Assembly (NCBI GenBank): GCA_958450365.1
Contig: CAUEEP010000743.1
Location: forward strand, 5,147,001-5,211,000
Source of the DNA: Mesorhabditis belari
Lineage: Eukaryota > Nematoda > Chromadorea > Rhabditida > Rhabditidae
Length of the DNA stretch: 64,000 nucleotides
Reading direction: 5' to 3'
The translations under genes and the position numbers were made by a program. How positions within the stretch are numbered: position 1 is the first letter of the stretch; the number at the start of each line of letters is the position of its first letter. The notes under the pieces were generated by a model. That model searched no databases. It saw only the letters and a list, made by a program, of their open reading frames with translations, and had not been told where the DNA came from. Positions 24,201-34,189 of the stretch are shown here, piece after piece.

Positions 24201-24711
24201 CCAAAATCATAAAGATTGGCCTACTTAGAAGAAAGTTATGGTGAGTTGTGCAAAAAATTTGGCGCAAAAGTAGCCACACCCTACAGACTGAACATTCTAA
24301 AAATACCTTGCTGACACAGTAGGCAGCTAACAAATGAGTATACGCGTGAATGAAGAAAACGAAAAATCCGTAGCTAACCGCGACACAAATCAGAATAACC
24401 TAGAAAATGTTTAGTTTTCAATTTAACTTTTTCCATACTTTGACGATGGCGGATAAGTAGAAAGAAAACGATAACGGGGTGTCCAGACGGCTGTAGTTGA
24501 TCCGTTGCGGAAGGCAAGAAGCTGAAAAAAAACAGCTTCCTTTGTTTTTTGTTATAAAAGCAATTAATTAGACAAAGTGCTTTATATTTTAAAAAAATTT
24601 ACCAATAATATTGACTAGTGTGAGAGCGGTGTAGATCCCGAAAGTGAAAACATGGGCACATTGGGGTCGTGGTGGCCAAATCCCATCCGGACAGACGTTA
24701 AAATCAACCAT
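18205..24711 (-). CDS. hmt-1: Half ABC transporter, ABCB6/HMT-1 family
   Basis: 24 exons: 24711-24603, 24521-24439, 24399-24307, 24053-23949, 23903-23863, 23801-23693, 23506-23350, 23276-23196, 23114-23038, 22994-22879, 22248-22127, 22059-22001, 21957-21848, 21047-20971, 20905-20770, 20729-20666, 20611-20508, 19917-19773, 19729-19656, 19580-19480, 18721-18528, 18467-18385, 18325-18265, 18225-18205; 773 residues. An N-terminal extra membrane domain (about 1-190) precedes a six-helix ABC core with ABCB6-like [17 protein letters not shown] and [13 protein letters not shown]. Walker [10 protein letters not shown] is near 563-571, signature LSGGEKQR at 667-674, Walker B FIFLDEA near 687, H-loop AHRLSTIV near 722. 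Known family role: vacuolar or lysosomal metal/phytochelatin or porphyrin export and heavy-metal tolerance. ATG follows an acceptor by three bases, suggesting trans-splicing. Several introns carry transposons. LPNRYDT replaces the usual LPNGYDT. Confidence 0.93.
18773..19025. mobile_element. Possible short piggyBac-like MITE (TTAA ends)
   Basis: In HMT-1 intron 20. The left end reads TTAACTATTTCAC; the right end on the minus strand reads TTAACACATTCACGATG. The right end resembles that of the stronger TTAA element at 49,715-50,206. Only the ends are alike, so this is tentative. Confidence 0.35.
19079..19393. mobile_element. Foldback element with 75-base perfect arms
   Basis: In HMT-1 intron 20. 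The arms at 19,079-19,153 and 19,317-19,393 are perfect inverted copies running from CTTGTAGAAACACATAG through TTTTTACAAACTG to CTTTAGGCTTTTGAAT. The centre contains two AACTGCTATAAATAG blocks. Arm identity suggests recent origin. Confidence 0.8.
19967..20487. mobile_element. Mariner-type MITE A in HMT-1 intron 17
   Basis: Ends are inverted: TAGGTTGATGCATAAGTC on the left, GACTTATGTATCAACCTA on the right, with TA at the borders. TTAGGTTGRTGCAWAAGT is the end type of cecropia-subfamily mariners (family knowledge). About 520 bases, no transposase frame. It is a sister of the copy at 22,291-22,815: both share CACTTTCAAGCAAATTCGAG and CAGAAAAATAATTGG internally. Confidence 0.8.
21184..21223. pseudogene. 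Decayed copy of HMT-1 exon 11 fragment
   Basis: This 40-base stretch in intron 13 (GAAGTTGAAAGTCGAGAGG then AAAAAGACGA) matches exon 11 at about 22,163-22,202 with about five changes, in the same orientation. It encodes nothing useful here. It is followed within 150 bases by a mariner transposase relic. Confidence 0.6.
21336..21605 (+). pseudogene. Mariner transposase relic (C-terminal catalytic part)
   Basis: In HMT-1 intron 13, antisense to the gene. Reading with stops ignored gives PPAHKVKKV, then FPDFISF, then [13 protein letters not shown], then [17 protein letters not shown]. These are the APAHK, (W)PxNSPDLNPxDYSVW and C-terminal segments of mariner D,D34D transposases in the right order. 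At least three stop codons and a frameshift interrupt it, so it is dead. It may be the remains of the autonomous relative of the MITEs in introns 10 and 17. Confidence 0.8.
22291..22815. mobile_element. Mariner-type MITE B in HMT-1 intron 10
   Basis: Terminal inverted repeats of about 60 bases starting TTAGGTTGATGCAAAAGTC, continuing TTTTTCATTTTTTTCGTAC, with TA borders. Internally related to the element at 19,967-20,487. Non-coding. Confidence 0.82.
24083..24290. mobile_element. hAT-like MITE in HMT-1 intron 3
   Basis: The left end is GGCGGTGGCTACTTTGCGCC and the right end GCGCAAAAGTAGCCACACCC. TACAGACTG is directly repeated outside, a target duplication of 8-9 bases. The inside is a palindrome around GTTGAGATCTAC, with TTTATGATTTTGGTGTCATT mirrored. 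It shares ends and core with 16,139-16,737 and 42,497-42,836. Confidence 0.78.
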
Positions 24712-25961
24712 GTACTGAAAAATTGTAAAATTATTCTATTTCCAAAAAAACTTGAAATGTATGATGAAACTTTGAGAAATGAGGAAATGAGGAAATTTAA
24801 AGCGCTGGTTTGAGTTTAAAAAGTGTAATTAAAGTTCGAGTTTGTGCTTTCTCTAGTTTGTGCTTCGGTTTAACAATATTTGCAGAAGGATTTGCGAAAA
24901 AATCGGAAAAGGGGAAGAGAAGGAAAGAGGGAAATTGCCGACTGGGCAGTGAATTTTAAATTTCCGGCAATTGTCATCATTTTAATTGTGACAATTACGG
25001 GGGAGAGACATCAGAGATCGCCACCAGGGATCTCTCTTTTGGGTAGACAACAGGGACTTTGAGCAGACTTTGAAAAGAAGGAAATCTCGGGGGAAACGAA
25101 GAGAAATAAAGATAAGATAAAGTTTTGGTTGGAAAGCATAAAGAAAATCCGCCTTTCGCAATTCAAGATCGGCATCAAATGAGTTGATGCGAACTTTCGA
25201 GAAACGCCTCTTTTTTTTCCTTCAATGATTTAATCAAAGCTTTCATAAAAGATTTTTGGTTGACCAGAGTGTTTTCCATGTTTTACAAAAAGTGCTAAAC
25301 GATTCAACAATTCATCTCTCAGTAATGTTTTCATCAAAATCGAAACTGGCAAATGTTTGATAAAATAACAGATTTCACAGTAAGACTGCAGTTTCTCTCT
25401 CAAACTGCATTTGAGCCGATTTTACAATGAAAAGGAAAATTTTCAATAAAATTACAATGAAAAGGAAAATCAATCAAAATCAATCAAAATCAAATTGAAA
25501 AGGAAAAAAATAATACAAGTAAAAAGCTAATCAAAATCAAAAATTTGATTTTGATTAGCTGACAATAAAAAATTTGTAGCTATATACTGAAAAATTTCAT
25601 TTTCCGAGTGAATAATTGAGGAAAAGGCATTTTTTTTTGGTGCGATGGTCATTCCCATATCAACTAGGAAAAAAAAAGAGGGAGAAAAGTGGAGAGAAAA
25701 TCGTCGAAAAATGGGGAAAAGAGCGAAGAAACGGGTTGTTGTGCAAAAGAAAAACAAACTCTACCTCGAATTTTTGTTTCGATAAACCCTAGAAAAGGTT
25801 TTTCGCTCTCCCTCTCTTTGAGAAAACAATTGAAACAACATAAACAAAAAATAAAACAAACAACAAGAGATCAAAATGTTTGTTGACATTTATTCTGTCT
25901 ACTTTCAAAATTTCAAAATAAAATCTTCTTGAAAATGAGTTTTATCAAGTTTGAAAGCTAC
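24712..25961. other. Upstream region of HMT-1 and gene-free stretch
   Basis: The 5' side of the minus-strand HMT-1 gene. It includes the acceptor TTTTTCAG at 24,715-24,722 and purine-rich patches. Short ORFs (for example 25,689-25,886) have no family resemblance. Promoter elements cannot be identified by eye. Confidence 0.45.
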
Positions 25962-26440
25962 GGGAGTGGGACAAATGCGCCTTTTTTTTGCCCACCCGGA
26001 CATTTGCGCACCTTGCCCATTAGCGCACCTTTTTTCGCGTTTTAAAAAAGCTCTAAAAGCTAATATTAACCAATTTCTATTCCAAATGTTGTTTTTCTAG
26101 GTAATTTGAGGGTGTCGAATTCAAATTTTGACATAACAGAGCGTGTGGAACCAATTTGAAAGACAAATTTGAAAGACAAAACGGCTAGGTCAAATTACAG
26201 AAAATTGTTGATTTTTCTCTTTGTATAACTCCGTCCGTTCGCTTCCACAAGCTCTGATATGCCAAAATTTCGATTCTACGCCCTAAAATTACCTAGAAAA
26301 ACAACTTTTGGAATAGAAATTGGTTAATATTAGCTTTTTAGAGCTTTTTTAAAACGCGAAAAAAGGTGCGCTAATGGGCTAAGTGCGGAAAAAAGGTCGT
26401 ATTTGTCCCACTCCCAGTTTTATCAAGTTTGAAAGCTACT
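25939..26440. mobile_element. Palindromic MITE bounded by a 23-24-base direct repeat
   Basis: The element at 25,962-26,416 starts GGGAGTGGGACAAATGCGCC and ends with the complement, GTCCCACTCCC. The arms carry GCGCACCTTTTTTCGCG and TTTAAAAAAGCTC. GTTTTATCAAGTTTGAAAG followed by CTAC stands directly outside on both sides in the same orientation (25,939-25,961 and 26,417-26,439). Its ends resemble those of the hAT-like MITE at 4,519-4,943, which has only an 8-base target duplication. Confidence 0.75.
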
Positions 26441-27155
26441 ATAAAAAGACAGACTACAATATTCAACGCTACGACTGACTTCTTGGTTAAAAATTTAAAA
26501 AGTTTGTCTTCACGCCAAAAACATTATACGGTAAATACGAAACTAAAACTTCAGGTAAATTAAGTACCGTTTAAAAAAACAAAACATTGCAGAGTACACT
26601 ATTAGCTCTTGAACTGTTCCTTGTGAAATCTTTTAAGCGAATTGCGAAAAGTAACTTTAACTTTTATTTACAAGTAAAAAAAGGGAGTACTGGGAAAGTC
26701 AACAGACATCACAAATAGGGGAACTCAAACACACTTAGCAAAAGATCAGCAGCATAACAATCTAAATAAAAAAAATTCTAGAAAATTCTATGATGAAACT
26801 GATCGAAAATTTGATAGGGTACACATTTAATAATGACTTTTTTTGTAGAGAAAAGATTATATAAATGATTCCGGGGTTGCCTAGCGCTTTCCCGGTTTTT
26901 TCTTTCTAATAATTTCTCTTTTATGTTTCAATGGACTCAAAAAAAAACGAAAATGCGCTTTTACTTGTAAATCACAAAAATAAAAAGTAATCTATTTTGC
27001 GTGACTTTTTGATACCCATTTTTAACTAATAATGGCAAAAAAAGTGACAAAAAGACCAGATTCGTCGAAAAATGAAGTAGGGAAAACAATTGTAAATACA
27101 TTTTTTTATGATGATGAGATTTATATCTATATAATTTTGCAAGTTTACAAAGCTC
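26441..27155. other. 3' flank of atg-16, gene-free
   Basis: AT-rich sequence between the palindromic element and the ATG16 stop codon. No exon series is visible; the ORF at 27,032-27,292 on the plus strand overlaps the last ATG16 exon in antisense and is a shadow. Confidence 0.45.
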
Positions 27156-30100
27156 TTATTCCCAGTAGCAGACGGTTTTGTGCCGATCGCAGCTCATCAG
27201 GCCGCGTCCGTGCGGAGCCCACGCCAATGAAAGCACCGAAGTGCTCTCGTGGCCGTTACGATACAAAATTTTCTCCAGCTTTGTCGTTCTAAAATTTGGC
27301 TTATTTCCCAGCAAATGGTTTTTTTTGCTTTACCTCAAATTCCAGATGAAAATTTGCCCATCTGAACTCCCGGCAGCACAATAGGTCATTGCTGGTGAAA
27401 CCTGTAAACGTTTGGAAAAGTTATTAGAATAGAATTCGAATTCGAATTTTTTTTGATGAAATTTTATGTAGAAATGATTAAAGTAAATCGACTTGTCAAT
27501 GATTTAACAGCTCTTGTCAATGATTTAACAGCTCTTGTCAATGATTTAACAGCTCTTGTCAATGATTTAACAGCTCTTAAACGATAAAATCGGGTTTGCG
27601 CATCGTTTCGGGTGGTTTTCTTTGGGAGCTTTGGAATTTCTAACTAAAATACAGCCAAATTTCGGTCGCTCACCGCTCCTTGCCCTTTTCAAATTTTCTG
27701 ATTCCAAAAACCCTTTATACCAGGGCTGTTTGCCAGACGATGAGCGATAACGCGGCCACACAAAGAACAACTCGCCAGTCATTTTTCTTTTGCTTTGTTG
27801 ATGGCCCAAAAGAAGATATTGAGCTATAAATCTGTACCCGGTGGTTTTCGGAGTAAGCGAATCGATTCCTAGGGTTCGTTTTGTTATATCTCCTAAGAAA
27901 ACCTTTAATTCTAGAAGTCATTTTCCCATTTATTGGTTTCAATTGGCTATCGCAGAGTCTAACCCATAAGTTCCCATTTGTTGGAGCGCAAAGAACATGC
28001 CAGATGAGTTTTAGATGGATTCCACACCCTTGAAAGCTCCCCAGGTAAAGGAGAAGGAGCGGTGAGTGAGTGAGCCGGTTTCTCCGCTTGGGACGTAATC
28101 ATGTCCAAATCTATGGGATCGATTTTTGCCTCAAATCTGCCCTATTTTTGCTAGAAATTCCACATAGCACATAAAAATAGTATTTTATTTTCGATTTTTA
28201 TTGTTTAAACTGACCACACAGCGAACCGAATCGCCAGCGGTTCGGAATTGCTCGGCCGAGTAGATGTGAATCTGTTGTAGGCTGCGAATGTCGAGCAGGG
28301 AAAGTGTGTCATCCCTGGACAAAACCAAGAGTTGATTGTCGTCTGAAGTTCGGTGAAGACCAGTGACCTGAAGGATAATATTGTTTTTTTTTTGCATTTG
28401 CTTCACTGCTTTCATTTTTTTTTACTCACCTTTCCACCCATCTCGACAATGTGCGCTGCCTCGGCTGTTCGCCCGTCCCACACCCGTAATTTTTTATCGA
28501 AGTGACCCGATATAAAGATTGAGCGATTGACGATAAGATCAAGTACCTGAAAATAGTATTTTAAAAATCGAATGGTAAATGCAAAACTCACCGTTGATCC
28601 AGGAAACAGTGACTTTGTGCAGCGCTGACTTCGTATATCCCACGTTTTTATCATGCGATCGTAGGAACTAAATCTCCTTTTTCTTGTCAACTCTTTCACT
28701 TTATTAACAAGTACAATTGGTTTCTTTATATGTATAAGCTTTTAATTGAGTTAAAGAAAAAAAGATTACTCACCCAGAAACAACTTGCTGATTGCAATAG
28801 AAACGAGCCACCGTCACTTTGTCTCCATGACCGGAGAGTGTGAACATCTAGATCGATTTTCAAGCGTTGAAACTCTTTTACTCACCATTCTTTGATTCTC
28901 CACATTCCATGCTCTAACCGTGTGATCATTGCTGGCTCCAAGTATCATCTTTTCATCTTCCATATTCACATCGAGACGAGTGACTGTTTGATTGCATCCT
29001 GTCAGAGCAGCTAAATTCAAAATATAACAATAATAACTGCCGACCGATTTTGAGCCGTAGTTTCCATGAGTAACTTAAGTTTTAATTGTTGATAAATTTA
29101 CTACAGTTTACTACTAAATATGATTTCAATAACTAAATTGAGTTTAAGAGGCAAATTTCCTGTTTAACCGAAATCTAACCGTCACTTTCAATCATTTGAA
29201 CTTTTTCTTTCTCAAAAGCTTTCTCAAAATCTCAGAGCTTTCTCAAAATCCAAAAGTTTTTCAAAATCTTTTTATTGCTAAAAGATAAGCATATTTCCCA
29301 CAATATATTCTGAGAAAATGAACCTGAAATCCATTTTTGAAGTATTCCTAAGCTCTGCTCCTAAGCTTTGATCTCCGCCAAATTCAGTTTTTTCAACTTT
29401 GCTCAAAAACGAGTTGAAATTTTCAAAATCTGATTTAACAGGCTAAATAGCCGTATTCAATTACATATTATCTCAACAAATTGGACCGAAATTCATATTG
29501 GAACTCGAGTTATGAAGTGAATTGACAGACATAAACAAGCAAACTTTGTTTCTTATATTTAATAAATCTTATTTTTAATATTAATAAGTAAGATTGTAAG
29601 AAACCTATTCTTTGGACTCGACCTCCTTGCATACATCTCCACAGAATGATCTAAAATTTGATCGTTTAACTTTCAATCTTCTCAAAATCTACCTTTTTAT
29701 CACTGCCAGCTGTTGCTGCCATTGTTTCTTTGAGAAAAATCACATCCGTTACTTCACCATCGTTGGCTTCGAATTTGACACTGAATAGTGATGGTTTTGA
29801 ATTATAAAAAAAACTTTCTTTACCATTGTCTTTCCGGTAAGACGTCACCAATTGGCATGTAGGCGCAATTCTTGGAGTTTGACTCGTCTTTCTCGCTGTC
29901 ACCACTTGTTCCCTCTAAATCCGTTGATGCCAATGCTGCAGCAATATCCTCCTAAAGAATATTAAATATTAGAATATTCAATTTCTTTGAGTACTTGTAT
30001 TTTTCGTCTTTGCAAAGCTGCGTGTCGATCGACTTCATCATTTAGAGCGGTGGCTTGTTGTTGCTAAAGGTTTATGGTTTTAAAATTTTGGTTGTAATCA

Positions 30101-31047
30101 CCTGCAAGTCTCGAATCCTCGTTATCAACGCTACTCGGTCTTGATCCAATTCAACAAGTTTTTCCTAGAAATTAGAAATTGATGATAGAGATGGAAGTAA
30201 GTTTTACGACTTACATTAAGCTTTAGACATGAAGAATTCAAAGCTAGCCATTCATCGTGAATTGTCGTCTTCTCTTCAGTGACTTTGGCTAGAGCAACTT
30301 CTAGCTCAGCAATTCGCTAAAAAATTGTTGTTTTTTAAGTACATTTTTCTATTGTTGAAACATACTCTCATGAATTTCTCCCTTTCTGCTTCAAGACTTG
30401 CTTTTTGTGTTTGTAAAATGAGCAATTGTCGACGAGACTCTTCCAATTCTTTCTTATGATCGAGTAGGGCCTAAATGGGTTTTAGTGAAGAATCTACTAT
30501 ATATAAAAGAGCAATTCTATTCTGGCTTTGTAATAGTTCACCTGGTCATTGATGCTTTTCTTCTTGTAGACCTCACTGAGCTCATTTCGAAGAGCTTCCA
30601 ATTGAGCTGAGGAAACGTCGAAGACACCATCTTGATGCACGACACTTCCCGAGCGTTGCTTCTGAAATGATTGCCATTTTTCGTTTGTTTTACTACTAGC
30701 TGGAATTTGTGCCAGAATACTTACAATTTAGTACACTTACTTTTTGATTTTTCAACTCTTCACACAGATCAGAGTAGGCGGCGAATATTGGTTCAAATTG
30801 TCGCACTCGAGCACTCGCATCCTCAAGTCTTGACAGGATTTCATTTCGAAAATCACAGATGATGGGTGAGGTGGGAGTACTGGGAAGACTGGATGTTGAG
30901 GGGACTGTCTCTAACTGAAAGATTTCAATTTGATACTGTTTTTTATAACGCAATAGTCTTTCAAAAATTTACCACTAGTGCCTCTTCCTCTTTGATCGTT
31001 GAGACCGTGTCGACAATGGGTGAAGAGCTCGTTCCTTCTTGGGTCAT
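27156..31047 (-). CDS. atg-16: Autophagy protein ATG16 (ATG16L1-like)
   Basis: 17 exons: 31047-30973, 30914-30741, 30661-30542, 30470-30366, 30316-30215, 30164-30102, 30063-29995, 29951-29824, 29780-29693, 29650-29605, 29010-28886, 28847-28774, 28667-28592, 28546-28430, 28367-28215, 27401-27334, 27288-27156; 571 residues. An N-terminal ATG5-binding-like segment (FEPIFAAYSDLCEELK, about 66-81) leads into a coiled coil (about 84-236), a linker, then a seven-bladed WD40 propeller (about 285-571). Diagnostic ATG16 blade motifs: ISGHFDKKLRVWD, LVLSRDDTLSLLDIRS and AGSSDGQIFIWNL. By family knowledge it joins ATG12-ATG5 to lipidate LC3/GABARAP on the phagophore. Nematodes often have two ATG16 paralogs; which one this is cannot be told. 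Introns 10 and 15 are long (about 0.6 and 0.8 kb). The 46-base exon 10 is supported by frame continuity. Confidence 0.92.
27495..27578. repeat. 21-base repeat, four copies
   Basis: GTCAATGATTTAACAGCTC plus TT, four exact head-to-tail copies in ATG16 intron 15, immediately beside a family R repeat. Confidence 0.85.
27595..28175 (+). repeat. Dispersed repeat family R in ATG16 intron 15
   Basis: Matches 11,160-11,475 in the same order and orientation, and 1,563-1,625 in reverse. It includes GAGCTATAAATCTGTACCC and GAATCGATTCCTAGGGTTCG. ORFs in it are not conserved between copies. Confidence 0.6.
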
Positions 31048-32036
31048 CTTGTTATCATAATCAAATCGTTTTTACAACTAAAATATTGAATTTTCATCGA
31101 ATAAGATTTAAAAGTCAAATCAAAAGTCAAATCAAAAGTCAAATCAAAAATCAAATCAAATATACAAATCAAATATACAAATCTATGATGTAAATACAAT
31201 TGCCAATTTGAAACGAATTGCGAATGATTTATTGTGTAAATTGGTTTTTTTCAGGAAGCGAGATCTCAATAATGATGAGATCATTAAAATGACACAAACG
31301 ATTTTTTTTGGCAAAGTTTGAAGCGAGAGAGCGGAAGAAAGAGGGGGTGAAAACTAACAAATGAGAGCCCAATTCGATATGAAAACAGTTTGCTCGCTAA
31401 TGGGGGAAAGTGATTCATTTCATTATGACATAATATTGCGAAAGATATAGGTAATAGCACTATTTGAAATATTATATATATTTAAGATATAATGGATTTC
31501 AAAGCAGAAACGAAAGTTTATACAACCTCGTGTACCTCGTAAGGAAAACCGAATAGAGATCGAGGGTTATGGCAATTATCATCGCTTTTGGAAAACATCT
31601 GGACGAAAATTGAAAGGCAGAAAATCTAATATCTTTTAATTTTTAAAGAAAAAGTCAATAAATGGGGCAGCCACGTTTTTCCGCTTTTTCCGTCGCAATG
31701 CGTCTGCCCCATTTGTTGAGTTTTGCTTTGAAAATCAAAAGATATTACATGTTCCGCTTTTTTTTCGCTTACAAACCTGATTACAAACGAACTACAATTA
31801 ATTTTTCAAATTTAAATTCATTGAAAATTGAATAAAATATAACTGAATTTTGAAAGATCATATTTAAAAATTGTTCAGATTTCTTCAAAAGAGGAAAGAG
31901 AGATCGTAAAACAGGAATGAGATCATTTTGTAATGGAAAGGGGAAAAAGTTGGCATAAAGCATTTCATGCAAAATAAGTAACATTTAAAATTGTTAGATA
32001 AGCATTGTGGAAATCAAAAATCATCCGTTTTTTCTT
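31048..32036. other. Interval between atg-16 and fsn-1
   Basis: The 5' side of ATG16 and 3' side of FSN-1, both on the minus strand. A CAAATCAAAAGT short repeat is at 31,110-31,185. An inverted pair at about 31,628-31,752 (AATGGGGCAG / CTGCCCCATT, with AGATATTA outside) can form a stem. The gap of nearly 1 kb argues against a tight operon. Confidence 0.5.
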
Positions 32037-33688
32037 TTAGCCCAAAGCCGGCGCTCCCAAATAAACCATCGACACTTCGGTGTTCCCGTAAACAGCGCAA
32101 ATTGATGGGAAGAGTCTGAGTTTTTGTTAAAAATGTAGAATCTATTTGGATTTACAAGTTCTATCAGTGAATTCCTTTATTTGAACACAATTCTACCGAT
32201 TTCACTTTCATTACTCACTTGACTGGTGGTAACTCTTTAAAAGCGACTCCAAGGAACTCGGTCCCGCGCTCGAAATAACACACATGCTGATCACAATCCA
32301 ATATTAAACGTATTCGTTCTCCCACCTGAAACAAGCTTTTTGGACGCTTTAAAATTTGAATACTTGATATTTTGGTGGATTGTTGACAGCAGGGTAAATT
32401 CCGAGCGATTGTCCGTTGTGGAGCAAATTGTTATCGACCTGGATTTGCCATGAGTTTGATCTGATCTTCGAAACCTACCAAATTCCATCCCCAACTCTGA
32501 TCATCGGAGCCGATAAGTGGCACATACCCTGGACAATGTAGTGCTGCGTGTCTAAAACTTTTGCAATGCAAACTCTAATTTTTCTGTACTTTGTCGCCAA
32601 TCCGATTACGGCCACTGTACCAAGTGGACCCTCCCAGGAAAGCTCAAACGCGTGACAGCCAGAAGAAACACCAATCTGAACGTTTTGCGACTGTAATAGT
32701 ACCCAATCCTCCTCGTACAGTCGCGTAGTCGCAAAAGCTTTTTTCGTATTTCATTTTTTCAAAGTCATCGTACTTTCAAAAAAATGCGTCTTTGGTATCA
32801 AAAAATAGCTGAAATTCAGGGCTATTTTTTGATAATTGTATTGCTATTGTAGCATAAACCAGTGTCGAGAAAAACTCGTTCAAAGCTAGACTACGCAACA
32901 CTCCGCACCGTGGGAGTGGGGGCAGCTTTTATTTTTCCCTACCTTTCCCCTGACACCATCCGTAGATTGGGCTACTGGTTGGCGATGTATTGTGATTCCG
33001 TTCGGGCGAAGGTAGTTATTTCTGCAAAATCTTGCTCATTGCAGTTTACCCATCTCGTATTTACTTGCTCGAATCGTTTGGGTTCCAGGCAAATTTGAAT
33101 GCTCTCAACTTTTGCTTGAATGAGGGAATTTCTAAAATTCGGCTGATTAGAGGTGATACAATTGATTCTGTCTACCAGAAAATAAGTAAGGATCGGAAAG
33201 TGCTGGTTCTGGCACCAATCGCCGTGCTACCGTTTGCCAAACCACACTATCCTGAAATTTTTTTGGATTCTTGAGCTGGTGTCAATTATGAATTGGTAGT
33301 TTGCTGTCCCCCAAACCACAAGAAACTTTTCTTCTCCAGTCACAAAAGTTTCTTTTGTGCACTGCGTCCAAATGAGCACAAGCTTTAAATTATTATCCCC
33401 CTTGTTTGTCGCATTAATTTACTTAAAATCAAAAACGATTTGAGGGACGAACGGTGTAAAATTGATCGCTAATTCATTTTGAAAAACTACTTCAAATGCT
33501 AGTGCGCTGTTCCAATGTCGGCAAGCCATCAGACAATTCTTGAGATCCGAAGCGGTTAGATAAGAGAAAATGTAGACCAAAATGTTGTGCGGTAAACTGA
33601 AATTCGATAGTGGCATTGTTTCATCCTTATTTCCTTTTTTACCGAGTGGCTGAAACGGCCAATAGTTTTCGCGTTGTTGCCCCTTCAT
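32037..33688 (-). CDS. fsn-1: F-box/SPRY ubiquitin-ligase subunit, FBXO45/FSN-1
   Basis: Nine exons: 33688-33491, 33251-33176, 33131-33065, 33021-32943, 32675-32590, 32551-32479, 32438-32364, 32325-32219, 32115-32037; 279 residues against 286 in human FBXO45. The F-box is about 28-66 ([20 protein letters not shown]). The B30.2/SPRY domain fills the rest, with family-specific strings [40 protein letters not shown] and [13 protein letters not shown]. Known role: the substrate-binding partner of PHR/RPM-1-type E3 ligases, controlling synapse and axon growth. Start chosen at the first in-frame ATG after an upstream stop; MPLSNF at 33,616 is an alternative. Intron 4 holds a truncated CCGTA MITE. 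Plus-strand ORFs at 32,862-33,274 are antisense shadows of exons 2-4. Confidence 0.94.
32695..32921. mobile_element. Truncated CCGTA MITE in fsn-1 intron 4
   Basis: Shares TCGTACAGTCGCGTAGTCG, ATGCGTCTTTGGTATC and GCTAGACTACGCAACACTCC with the copies at 14,037 and 40,851. Both terminal TACCGTA blocks are lost or eroded, and the right side stops at the GGGAGTGGGG block near exon 4. Confidence 0.7.
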
Positions 33689-34189
33689 TTGTTTGTGCTT
33701 TGTCAACGTCTACATTCGTTTTTTCCGGGCTCTGCTCATTTCTTTGCACCAGTGGTGACACTGTGTGCATCGATTCTTTATGCACTGTCTAAATCTATCT
33801 AAATCATCGGAAATTTTTAAATAATAAGCAAGGAATTGCTAAAAAAGCAAGAAAAAAACATAAATTTCGATAATTTTTGGCATAAGAAATTTGATAAGTT
33901 GCTATTGAAATTCGATAAGGCGTTTTGTACTCTCATGCTTTTTGAATGAAAACATTGCTTTCTTTGTTGAATTAAACTTTACATAGCATCATAGTAACAG
34001 GCAGTAAAGGGATGATCGCCTTGCACCGCGTTCCAACATTTCTTCCCAATTGGTTCGTGGCAAGACCCCGTTTCTCCCATTTTTAGTGCTAAACTACAGC
34101 GAATTTTATGTAAAGCCCGTTACCTAAAACATTTCTTCTGTAATTTTTGAGCATTTTTTTATTTACTAAACTTTATTTTTAGGTAAACG
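33689..34189. promoter_or_regulatory. Divergent intergenic region, fsn-1 / byn-1
   Basis: About 500 bases between the fsn-1 start (minus) and the byn-1 start (plus), so it probably holds both promoters. A likely trans-splice acceptor TTTTTAG ends at 34,182, seven bases before the byn-1 ATG. No TATA-like or other box can be assigned with confidence. Confidence 0.5.

Noticed and set aside
32862..33274. Two plus-strand ORFs of 78 and 80 residues that look protein-like (for example [19 protein letters not shown])
   Set aside because: They are exact antisense shadows of fsn-1 exons 2-4, whose minus-strand translation matches FBXO45 closely.
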